Shown one piece after another: positions 1-6,897 of a stretch of 12,555 nucleotides of DNA. Made by a program: the position numbers and the translations under genes. How positions within the stretch are numbered: position 1 is the stretch's first letter; the number at the start of each line of letters is the position of its first letter. The notes beneath the pieces are model-generated. The model had not been told where the DNA came from. It was given only the letters and a program-made list of their open reading frames with translations, and ran no database searches. The DNA is taken from assembly GCA_013298265.1 (NCBI GenBank), contig JAAFHE010000038.1, positions 1 to 12,555 on the forward strand, read 5' to 3'. The DNA comes from Lysobacterales bacterium. GTDB taxonomy: Bacteria > Pseudomonadota > Gammaproteobacteria > Xanthomonadales > Rhodanobacteraceae.

Positions 1-474
1 CGGGTTCTGCGTCGCGAGCACGAAGAACGGCTGCGGCAGCTCGTGCGTGACGCCGGCATAGCTGACCGTGCGTTCCTGCATCGCTTCGAGCAGCGCAGCC
101 TGGGTCTTGGGCGGCGTGCGGTTGAGTTCATCGGCGAGCAGCAGGTTCGTGAACACCGGGCCGCGCTGGAAGGTGAAATGGCGCCGGCCTGTGCCGTGAT
201 CCTCCTCGAGGATCTCGGTGCCGAGGATGTCGCTCGGCATCAGGTCCGGGGTGAACTGGATGCGATGGAAATCCAGGTGCAGCGCCTGGCCGAGACTGCG
301 CACGAGCAGGGTCTTGCCGAGCCCCGGCACGCCTTCGAGCAGACAGTGGCCGCCGGCGAGCAGTGCCGTGAGCAACTGCTCGACGACCGCGTGCTGGCCG
401 ACGATGGCGGTGGCGATGGCTTCGCGCAGCGCGGCGAGACGGGCGAACTGGGCTTGCAGAATGTCTTCGGTCAT
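1..474 (-). CDS. MoxR-family AAA+ ATPase, N-terminal part (gene runs off the left edge)
   Basis: MoxR proteins are AAA+ ATPases that act as chaperones in maturing protein complexes, often encoded beside DUF58 and von Willebrand-factor-A proteins. The first 158 residues are readable from the ATG at 474. They hold Walker A GVPGLGKT (48-55), Walker B LLADELNR with acidic pair D115-E116, and a sensor-1 ATQNP at 154-158 that ends exactly at base 1; the C-terminal half lies outside. The start is ambiguous. An AAGGAA (494-489) lies 5 nt before an in-frame GTG at 483 but 14 nt before the ATG, so a start three codons earlier is well supported. The gene is last of the visible minus-strand series tldD-like, pmbA-like, DUF4159, moxR, and is separated from DUF4159 by 331 bases holding a palindromic element. 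The family is certain; the client is unknown. Confidence 0.93.
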   Translation of the reverse strand, partial: MTEDILQAQFARLAALREAIATAIVGQHAVVEQLLTALLAGGHCLLEGVPGLGKTLLVRSLGQALHLDFHRIQFTPDLMPSDILGTEILEEDHGTGRRHFTFQRGPVFTNLLLADELNRTPPKTQAALLEAMQERTVSYAGVTHELPQPFFVLATQNP

Positions 475-523
475 GAGGCTCACGCGGGTTCCTTGCGGCG
501 GCTTTTCGAGCTGCTGAGGACTA

Positions 524-712
524 CACCATCCCCACCCAACCCTCCCGCCCGTTGGGCGTTCAGGACGATGAGAACCTTCGGTTCTAAGCCATCGTCCTTC
601 ACCTCCTTGAAGGGGAGGGCTTCAGAGAGTGCGAGTCGCGAAGCGAAGGTACGGACCGAAGCCGATGCTGTGTTCCCTCCCCTTCAAGGGGAGGGCTGGG
701 GTGGGGCTGGTG
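524..712. repeat. 189-bp palindromic repeat element (copy 1), with a nested hairpin
   Basis: The left end CACCATCCCCACCCAACCCT (from 524) is matched in inverted orientation by the right end ...GGGCTGGGGTGGGGCTGGTG (to 712). The right arm also holds the palindrome CCCTCCCC-TTCAA-GGGGAGGG (675-695). The left arm is interrupted after CCCTCCC: about 55 bases (roughly 548-602) intervene before CTTGAAGGGGAGGG resumes. That insert contains its own hairpin, AGGACGATG (562-570) with CATCGTCCT (590-598), enclosing AGAAC/GTTCT. The dinucleotide TA flanks both ends. The rest of the gap, 475-523 and 713-805, shows no gene. The element lies between DUF4159 and moxR, so an operon transcript would contain it. 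Confidence 0.8.
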
Positions 713-805
713 TAAAGCTGCGATGAACTGTGATTCGCCAGCGAGATTAATGAATGTGACTAACGTAATGCGCAGCGCAGAATTCATTGCGCGTCCACGC
801 GGATT

Positions 806-1504
806 TCACGCCGTGAGCGCATACACCACGATGTTGACCGCGAACTTCGTGTTGTCCTCGGCCAGCCAGCGCTTGTTGCGCCAGTCGTAGTCCCACTCGC
901 AGCCGTAGTCCTTGTTGCTGTAGAGAACGCCGAGGCGGCCGTTGATGCTGATGCCGCGCAGATAGTCGTGCACGAGGTCGTCGCCCCAGCCATTGAGCTC
1001 GAAGCTGGTCGCGGGCGGATCGTCGAAGCGGAAAAAACTGCTGTACAGCGGATGCTTCTTCGGCAGCTTCTGCAGCGCCTGTGGGCCGAAGATCTGCGCC
1101 ATCTGTGCCTCGAAGGATTTCGCAAACAGGCCGTCGATGTCGTGGTTGCAATCGTCGACGAAGACGAAGCCGCCGTTGCGCACGTAGCGCTCGAAGTTGC
1201 GCTTCTCATCCGGATTGAACTCGACGAGCTTGTGCCCGGCGAGATAGCAGAAGCTCGCATTGAGCATGCGTGGGTCGGCCAGCGGCAGCACCTGCTCGAC
1301 CGGGTCGACGCGCAGGGTCGTGTACTGGATCAGCGCATCGATAACGTTGGAAGGCATGCGCTGGTCCACGTCCCAGTCGCCGGATTCGTACATCAGCCGG
1401 GTGAAGCGGAAGTCATAGCTTTTCGCTTGCGCCTGCAGTCGCGGCGCGACGAGCGCGCCGGCGCCGGCGGCGCATAGCAGGCGGAGGAATTCGGAGCGGG
1501 TCAT
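806..1504 (-). CDS. DUF4159 domain protein with N-terminal export signal
   Basis: This is a 232-residue protein recognised as DUF4159 from its C-terminal region (LYSNKDYGCEWDYDWRN at 194-210, then DNTKFAVNIVVYALT) and the central GGFVFVDDCNHD (111-122). The family has no established biochemical function but is commonly encoded with MoxR/DUF58/VWA proteins, as it is here. The N-terminus TRSEFLRLL followed by a small-residue stretch and a likely cleavage after LQAQA (about residue 27) looks like a Tat leader, but the second arginine of the pair is Ser, so Sec export is an alternative. No convincing Shine-Dalgarno lies before the ATG, so translation may depend on the upstream gene. The stop is TGA at 808-806. 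It sits 91 nt after the pmbA-like gene on the same strand. Confidence 0.85.
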   Translation of the reverse strand: MTRSEFLRLLCAAGAGALVAPRLQAQAKSYDFRFTRLMYESGDWDVDQRMPSNVIDALIQYTTLRVDPVEQVLPLADPRMLNASFCYLAGHKLVEFNPDEKRNFERYVRNGGFVFVDDCNHDIDGLFAKSFEAQMAQIFGPQALQKLPKKHPLYSSFFRFDDPPATSFELNGWGDDLVHDYLRGISINGRLGVLYSNKDYGCEWDYDWRNKRWLAEDNTKFAVNIVVYALTA

Positions 1505-1519
1505 GGCAGGAAAGCGGTG

Positions 1520-1586
1520 GAGAGAAGTGAGAAGTGAGAGAAAGCGTTCAGTCTGCTTACTCGTTTCTCACTCCTCTCTCCCTCTC
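1520..1586. repeat. GA/CT-rich intercistronic inverted repeat
   Basis: Between the pmbA-like stop and the DUF4159 start, a purine-rich arm (from 1520) contains two tandem AGAAGTG units (1523-1529 and 1530-1536). It faces a pyrimidine-rich arm (1562-1586). GTGAGA (1534-1539) pairs with TCTCAC (1566-1571), and pairing extends imperfectly on both sides, so the transcript can fold on either strand. It may be a processing or stability element, or another dispersed genomic repeat. No U-tract suggests a terminator. Confidence 0.5.
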
Positions 1587-1595
1587 AACTGATTC

Positions 1596-2936
1596 TCACA
1601 CCGCGTCCGACAGCGACGAGAAGGTGAAGTCGCGGATCTTCATCGGCGGGATCATCATGACGAAGGGCGATTCGTCGTCGCCGACGCGCACGGGCTTGCC
1701 GAGTTCCTCGATGTTGTTGAGCATGATCACCGGCGATTCGTTGAAGCGGAAATTCTTGATCGGATATTTGATCTCACCGTCTTCGACGTAGAAGGTGCCG
1801 TCGCGCGTGAGTCCGGTCAGCAGCACGGTCTGCGGATCGACCATGCGGATGTACCAGGTGCGCGTGACGAGGATGCCCTTCCTGGTGCTCTTGACCAGAT
1901 CCATCGTCGACTTGTCGCCGCCGACCATGATCAGGTTGCCGGGCTGGCCCTGTGCGGTCTTCTTCTTCTGCTCGGCCCAGTAGCGCGAGTACTGCAGGTA
2001 CTCGACCTTGCCCTTGCTGATGATGTTCATGCGCTCGCGCGGCAGGCCGTCGTTCTGCGCATCGAACGGCGCGACCGCGGCGTCCTTGTCCCAGGGATCG
2101 GCATAGATCGTGACGCGCTCGTCGAACAGCTTTTCGCCGACCTTGTTGCCGCCGCCCTTCTTGGACAGGAAGCTGCGGCCTTCGTCGGCCTGGCGCGCGT
2201 CGAAGCCGAACATCATGAAGGAGATCAGGCCCGAGGCCGCAGCCGGCTCCAGGATCACGGTGTACTTGCCGGGCTCCAGCGCCTTGGCGTCGGCCGAGCG
2301 CTTGGCCTTGTCGATCGCGATCGCGATCTCCTTCTTCGCATCGAATGCATCGACGTCGCGCAGGTTGCGCGCGACCCAGCCCGAGCCGCGACCATCGTCG
2401 GTGCGCACGGTGCAGGTGAAGTCCACGCCCGATGATTTCTGGTAGGCGAAATTGCCGTTGCTGTTGGCCATCGCGAAGAAGCCCTGAGTGTCGGTCAGGA
2501 AGCCTGCTGCAACCAGTTTGTCGGCCTTGCACGGTTCGATGCAGGCCGCGGCGACATCGGCGCGGTACTCCGGCGTGACACCGGCAGTCTTGGCGCTGAA
2601 GGTTTCGCTGGGCTTGTAGGTCTGCTTGCCGATGGCCGGCATGAATTCAGGATTCTCCGGCGCGAGCTTGGCCAGTTCCTCGGCGCGGCGCACGACCTTT
2701 TCCAGCGAGGCGTCGTCGAACTCGTTGATCGTTGCGGTACCCACGCGCTTGCCGAAGGCGACCTGCACACCCAGCTGCAGGTCGTCGACCGTGCCGCTGG
2801 TCGAGACGCTGTTGAGTGCGTAGCGGATATTGCCGGTGATGCTGCCGGTCAGCTGCGCGCTGCACTCGTCGGCCTTGGACAACTTGACGACTTTGTCCAG
2901 GATGGCCTTGGCTTCCTGCTCGGAAAGAATGCTCAT
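1596..2936 (-). CDS. TldD/PmbA family protein, non-catalytic PmbA (TldE)-type partner
   Basis: This 446-residue protein has the usual length of PmbA/TldE (about 450), the partner that forms a heterodimeric protease with TldD in E. coli. It carries the family's C-terminal part (RKGILVTRTWYIRMVDPQT and LLTGLTRDGTFYVEDGEI) and a central GKYTVILEPAAASGL. At that point TldD proteins carry HExxxH, so this subunit has no zinc motif and is presumably structural or substrate-binding. Its N-terminus (MSILSEQEAKAILDKV) has no signal peptide, unlike the TldD gene just upstream. The ATG at 2936 has AGGAGA about 7 nt before it, and only 17-18 nt separate it from the tldD-like stop, so the two are co-transcribed. 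A paralogue of the housekeeping pmbA is likely, so no symbol is given. Confidence 0.9.
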   Translation of the reverse strand: MSILSEQEAKAILDKVVKLSKADECSAQLTGSITGNIRYALNSVSTSGTVDDLQLGVQVAFGKRVGTATINEFDDASLEKVVRRAEELAKLAPENPEFMPAIGKQTYKPSETFSAKTAGVTPEYRADVAAACIEPCKADKLVAAGFLTDTQGFFAMANSNGNFAYQKSSGVDFTCTVRTDDGRGSGWVARNLRDVDAFDAKKEIAIAIDKAKRSADAKALEPGKYTVILEPAAASGLISFMMFGFDARQADEGRSFLSKKGGGNKVGEKLFDERVTIYADPWDKDAAVAPFDAQNDGLPRERMNIISKGKVEYLQYSRYWAEQKKKTAQGQPGNLIMVGGDKSTMDLVKSTRKGILVTRTWYIRMVDPQTVLLTGLTRDGTFYVEDGEIKYPIKNFRFNESPVIMLNNIEELGKPVRVGDDESPFVMMIPPMKIRDFTFSSLSDAV

Positions 2937-2954
2937 GATCGTTTCTCCTGCGGA

Positions 2955-4586
2955 TCAGCCGAGGCTGCGGGCGGTGTTGATGACGTTGATGCCGTTGAAG
3001 CGCGCCGTCGACGAGCCGTGCGACACCGCCGAGACCTGGCCGGGCTGGCCCTTGCCGTCGAAGAACGAGCCGCCGAGGCGGTAGTCGCTCTGGTCGCAGA
3101 CCGCGACGCAGGCGTTCCAGAATTCCGGCGTGCGGATCTGGTAGGCGACATCCTCGATCATCTCGGTGACCTTGCCGTTCTTGATCTCGTAGAATAGCTG
3201 GCCGCCGAACTGCGCGTTGTAGCGCTGCTGGTCGATCGAGAACGAACCGTCGCCGACGATATAGATGCCGTTCTCGATGTCCTTGATCATGTCGGCTGGG
3301 CTGAGCTTGGCTTCGCCCGCGGCCAGCGACACGTTGGCCATGCGCTGGAACTGCACGCTGGACCAGGAATCGGCATAGCAGCAGCCCTGCGATTCCTTGA
3401 GGCCGAGGATGTGCGCCTGGTCGCGAATGACCTGGTAGTTGACGAGCTTGCCCTTGCTGACGAGGTCCCAGCGCTGGGTCTTGACGCCTTCGTCGTCGTA
3501 GCCGACTGCGCCGAGCGAGGTCGGCTGGATCTTGTCGGCGAACAGCGTGACCTTGTCGCTGCCGTACTGGAATTTCTCTTTCCACTTGTCCAGCGTGGCG
3601 AAGCTGGTGCCGGCGTAGTTGGCCTCATAGCCGAGCACGCGGTCGAGTTCCAGCGGATGGCCGACCGATTCGTGGATCGTCAGCCACAGATGCGACGGAT
3701 CGAGCATGAGGTCGTACTTGCCCGGCTTGACCGAACGCGCCTTGAGCTTTTCCTGGGCCTGCTTGGCCGCGGCGACCGCGTCGGCGACCATGTCGTAGGA
3801 ATTGTTGTAGACCACCGCGCCGCCGGGCAGCTCGACCTTGTCGGCGGCCTTGGGCTCGAGATATTCGTAGCCCATGCCGCGCGGATCGGACAGGCCCTGG
3901 CGGACACGGAACTTGCCGCTGGCCTTGTCCACCGCGGTGACCGTCATCGGCGCCCAGATGCGGTGCACGTCCTGGTCGATGTACGAGCCGTCGGTCGAGG
4001 CGAAATACTTCTGCTCGTTGACTAGGAACAGCGTGGAGTTGACGAAGCTCGCGCCGGCCTTCATCGCGGCGGCGTTGACGCTGAGCAGCAGTTCGACCTT
4101 TTCCTTGATCGGCACGGCCATCGCGTTGCGGACGATCGGCGTCTTCCAGGACACCTCGCCGGCGCCCTTGACCGGGGCCAGCTCGACCGGCTTGGCCTGC
4201 AGCCGCGAGTTGGCCTTGGCGATGCTGACGGCCTGACGCGCAGCCTTGGCGACGGATTCGGGGGTGGCGATGCTGGTGGCGGCGAAGCCCCAGGTGCCGT
4301 TGGCGATCACGCGGACGCCGACGCCCGCGGATTCGGTGTTGACGACGTTCTCGACGCGGTCCTCGCGCGTGACGACGAACTGGTTCAGGTAGCGGCCGAT
4401 GCGCACGTCGCAGTAGCTCGCGCCACTGCTCCTGGCGGCCTCCAGGGCTGCGTCGGCGAGCTTCTTCTTGCTCGCGACGTCGACGCTGCTCAGCAGCTCT
4501 TCGGCGGCGATCGCGCGGCCGTATACGGGAAGCAGCAGCGCGCCGACACCGGCACCGGCGAACTGCAGGAAATCTCGTCTGTCCAT
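2955..4586 (-). CDS. Tat-exported TldD-type zinc metalloprotease
   Basis: This 543-residue TldD/PmbA family protein carries the catalytic zinc motif H305-E-S-V-G-H310, the TldD-type HExxxH. The N-terminus MDRRDFLQFAGAGVGALLLP is a clear twin-arginine leader (RRDFLQ, hydrophobic stretch, likely cleavage after GRAIA), so the mature enzyme should be periplasmic. The start was placed at the ATG at 4586, which puts the twin arginines at residues 3-4 and has GGAGAG about 7 nt upstream; an in-frame ATG at 4649 would add 21 unrelated residues. E. coli TldD is about 481 residues and cytoplasmic, acting in microcin B17 maturation and CcdA degradation; the substrate here is unknown. The C-terminus reads DGKGQPGQ (from D510) then SHGSS, and the Cys that ligates zinc in E. 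coli TldD seems absent. It heads the cluster with the PmbA-like, DUF4159 and MoxR genes. Confidence 0.92.
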   Translation of the reverse strand: MDRRDFLQFAGAGVGALLLPVYGRAIAAEELLSSVDVASKKKLADAALEAARSSGASYCDVRIGRYLNQFVVTREDRVENVVNTESAGVGVRVIANGTWGFAATSIATPESVAKAARQAVSIAKANSRLQAKPVELAPVKGAGEVSWKTPIVRNAMAVPIKEKVELLLSVNAAAMKAGASFVNSTLFLVNEQKYFASTDGSYIDQDVHRIWAPMTVTAVDKASGKFRVRQGLSDPRGMGYEYLEPKAADKVELPGGAVVYNNSYDMVADAVAAAKQAQEKLKARSVKPGKYDLMLDPSHLWLTIHESVGHPLELDRVLGYEANYAGTSFATLDKWKEKFQYGSDKVTLFADKIQPTSLGAVGYDDEGVKTQRWDLVSKGKLVNYQVIRDQAHILGLKESQGCCYADSWSSVQFQRMANVSLAAGEAKLSPADMIKDIENGIYIVGDGSFSIDQQRYNAQFGGQLFYEIKNGKVTEMIEDVAYQIRTPEFWNACVAVCDQSDYRLGGSFFDGKGQPGQVSAVSHGSSTARFNGINVINTARSLG

Positions 4587-4820
4587 ATTCACTCTCCGAA
4601 TGGGCGCAGCTTGGATGGGCGGCGGCGCGCAAAGGTTGAGTGCGCGCACAGACGCCGGGAACCCGATCTTCGGTCAGCGGTCGCGGTGCTGTCCCGTGGC
4701 GAACGGCATGGTATGGGGCGACCGGTCGTGCGCATTGGCGGCGGCGGGCGCTACTGCCACCGACGGATGGCTTGCGGGTTGCAAGCGTTGCGGCGCCTGG
4801 TCCGGGCAGTCCGGGCAGGC
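4587..4820. other. Intergenic region upstream of the tldD-like gene
   Basis: No credible gene was seen. This region should contain the promoter of the minus-strand tldD-like operon, but no good -35/-10 pair stands out. A perfect 10-bp palindrome GTGCGCGCAC lies at 4640-4649 and a 9-bp tandem repeat GTCCGGGCA occupies 4800-4808 and 4809-4817. The segment continues into the hairpins at 4821-4886. Confidence 0.4.
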
Positions 4821-4851
4821 GGCCGAACGCTCGCGCGGCGAGCGTTCGGCC
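4821..4851 (-). terminator. Strong 14-bp hairpin downstream of the TonB receptor gene
   Basis: GGCCGAACGCTCGC (4821-4834) and its exact complement (4838-4851) enclose a 3-nt loop. It lies 57 nt beyond the receptor stop, in the right place for a transcription terminator or 3'-end stabiliser of the nag/receptor transcript. No U-tract follows on the minus strand, so it is not a textbook intrinsic terminator. Confidence 0.5.
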
Positions 4852-4863
4852 CGGAGGCAGTCA

Positions 4864-4886
4864 GCAGGACGCCCGAGCCGTCCTGC
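4864..4886 (-). terminator. 8-bp hairpin just after the TonB receptor stop
   Basis: GCAGGACG (4864-4871) and CGTCCTGC (4879-4886) form a perfect stem with a 7-nt loop, 21 nt after the receptor stop codon and directly ahead of the stronger hairpin at 4821-4851. The pair may act together as a 3' boundary. There is no U-tract. Confidence 0.4.
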
Positions 4887-4907
4887 GGGATGCCTGTCCC
4901 GTGTTGC

Positions 4908-6770
4908 TCAGAACTCGAACGACGCGCCGGCGTAGTAGTTGCGCGCCAGGCCCGGTTCGATGCCGTTGGAGAACACGCGGCTGTAGTACTTGTGGTCCAT
5001 GAGGTTGGAGACGCCGGCCAGCAGGCGCACCTTCTGTGTGACCCAGTAGTCGCCGCTGAGGTCAGCCACCGTGTACTGCGGCACCTTGGCCGGGATGAAG
5101 CGCGCGGGATCGGTCGGGAACGCGGGCTGGTTGGAGTCCTGGAAATACTGGCTCGCCACCGAGAGCCACGACAGCGCGACCTTGTAGTGATGATCCTCGC
5201 GCCAGTTCAGGCCGGCTCGGGCGAGATAGCGCGGCGAGAACGCGGGCTTGTTGCCGAGGTTGGCCGCATTGCGCGTGGCCGTGAACTCGGCATCGAGCAG
5301 CGACACATTGGCGAATACCGAGAAGTGGCGCCGGGTCTGCGGATCGCGCGCGGCGAGGAAGTCGTAGTCGACCTGGCCTTCAAAGCCACGATGGCGCGTG
5401 TCACCGGTGTTCACGTTGATCGTGTTGTTCGCCGGCGCGCCGGGGCCGGCCGGCCGGCTTTCGATACGGTCCCTGACGTTCACCTGGAACAGACTGACGT
5501 CATAGAACAGACCGTCGGCCGGATTGCCGTGCACGCCCGCCTCGAACGACAGGACGTGGGTCGGATCCGGGTCGTTGAGTTCGCCGGCCGCGGTATTGCC
5601 GAACGGCGAGCCGATATCGAAGTAGCGCACCGGTCGCCAGCCCTGCGAGACGTTGAAATAAGTCTCGTTGAGATGACCGAAGTCGTTGCCGAAGCCCAGG
5701 CCGAACAGCGGCACGTTGTGCGTGACCGAGCGGTCGACGAGGTCGCGCGTGAGGTTCGGCGGCTTGATCGACTCGTCGACGTCGACCTTCTCATGCTCCA
5801 GGCGTACAGACGGAACCAGGTGCCACTTGCCCCAGCGGAACACGTTCTCGGCGAACACTGCGGCGTAGTCGGTGGAGCGCTCGTGGTGCAGGCGCGCGCA
5901 GTTGACCTGGGCCGGCGTCAGGCAGGCTGGCGTGAAGCGCTCGCTGCGCGGCACGCTGAGGTTGCTCGCGGTCCATTGGCGGAACGGCGCATCCGAGTGA
6001 TAGCCGGTGAAGCCCACGGTCAGCGCATTGCCGCGGGACCAGCGGTGCAGCAGGCGCGCGTCGATGCCGCCGTAGCGGAACACATCGTCCTGCAGCTGCG
6101 CGCTGGTCGGTGGCGGCTGCGGCGCGACGAATCCGGCTTCCGAGCGCGAGGCCAGGTTCTGATAGCCGCTCCATGCCTTCGCGACGAGCCGAGTGCGCTC
6201 GTCGAACGTGCGTTCGTGGGTCAGGCTCAGCTGGTAGCGCTCGGTCCATAGGCGCGCGTCCGGCGTCGTGGTCGTGTCCTCGTCGCGCTGGAACACGGAA
6301 TAGCTCATCTTGCCGGGATCGCCGGTTTCCAGGTCGTAGCCATGGAAGTCCACCGCCCAGTAGGCGGCGGCATCGGGGCGGTAGCCTAGATGGAAGTCCG
6401 CGCCGGCGAGATCGGAGTCGCCGTTGTTGCGCTGGCCGTCGCCGCGGCGATAGTGCGCGTCTGCGAGATAGTCCCACTTGCCCGAGGTGCCGGACAGCGT
6501 GTTGAAGGTCGCGAACAGACCGTTCGTGCCGACGACGTTCTCGCTGTAGCCGGCCAGCTCGCGGTCCGCCACGGGCTTGCGGCTCACCAGATTGATCGTC
6601 GGCGGCGGTTCCGGTCCGTACAGCAGCGAGCTGCCGCCGCGGATGGACTGCACCGTCGCGATCGTCTGCGGCAGCGGAAACGAGTAGATGGTCGGATAGC
6701 CGATCCAGTCGGCCTGCAGCGGAATGCCGATCAGCAGTGCCGCGGTCGCGGTGCACAACTCTCGTTTCAT
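4908..6770 (-). CDS. TonB-dependent outer-membrane receptor, N-terminally truncated (half plug missing)
   Basis: TonB-dependent receptors import siderophores or sugars through a 22-strand barrel closed by an N-terminal plug. Here 620 residues follow the ATG at 6770, which has a strong purine-rich RBS (AGGGGGGAAA). The barrel looks complete and ends in the typical aromatic ...GASFEF. The N-terminus is wrong: MKRELCTATAALL runs straight into GIPLQADWIGYPT and IRGGSSLLYGPEPPPTIN (43-60), which belong to the middle and end of a FecA-like plug. The TonB box and roughly the first 100 plug residues are missing. Only 127 nt separate this start from nagA, too little to hide them in another frame, so this is a deletion rather than a frameshift. 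The fused N-terminus could still serve as a signal peptide, cleaved near LQA. It may be a decaying gene or an ungated pore. The substrate cannot be told; proximity to nagA hints at amino sugars while the sequence recalls iron receptors. Confidence 0.88.
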   Translation of the reverse strand: MKRELCTATAALLIGIPLQADWIGYPTIYSFPLPQTIATVQSIRGGSSLLYGPEPPPTINLVSRKPVADRELAGYSENVVGTNGLFATFNTLSGTSGKWDYLADAHYRRGDGQRNNGDSDLAGADFHLGYRPDAAAYWAVDFHGYDLETGDPGKMSYSVFQRDEDTTTTPDARLWTERYQLSLTHERTFDERTRLVAKAWSGYQNLASRSEAGFVAPQPPPTSAQLQDDVFRYGGIDARLLHRWSRGNALTVGFTGYHSDAPFRQWTASNLSVPRSERFTPACLTPAQVNCARLHHERSTDYAAVFAENVFRWGKWHLVPSVRLEHEKVDVDESIKPPNLTRDLVDRSVTHNVPLFGLGFGNDFGHLNETYFNVSQGWRPVRYFDIGSPFGNTAAGELNDPDPTHVLSFEAGVHGNPADGLFYDVSLFQVNVRDRIESRPAGPGAPANNTINVNTGDTRHRGFEGQVDYDFLAARDPQTRRHFSVFANVSLLDAEFTATRNAANLGNKPAFSPRYLARAGLNWREDHHYKVALSWLSVASQYFQDSNQPAFPTDPARFIPAKVPQYTVADLSGDYWVTQKVRLLAGVSNLMDHKYYSRVFSNGIEPGLARNYYAGASFEF

Positions 6771-6897
6771 GATTTCCCCCCTGACTAAGCGTGAAACATC
6801 GGCTTGCAGCATCGACATTCTGGCTGATCGGGGAATTGCGGAAACGGCTTTGCGGCTTAGGCCTATGGGCTTATTCGAATGCTCACCGGCTAAGTCC

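Noticed and set aside
524..712. CRISPR-like repeat in the 524-712 region
   Set aside because: The repeats are inverted rather than regularly spaced direct repeats, with no spacer series and no cas genes.
43..726. 227-codon open frame on the plus strand
   Set aside because: It lies antisense to the moxR coding region and then reads through the palindromic repeat; the MoxR motifs on the minus strand are unambiguous.
4611..6251. 546-codon open frame on the plus strand
   Set aside because: It is antisense to the TonB receptor, rich in Arg/Ala/Val as expected for a GC-rich shadow frame, and has no recognisable domain.
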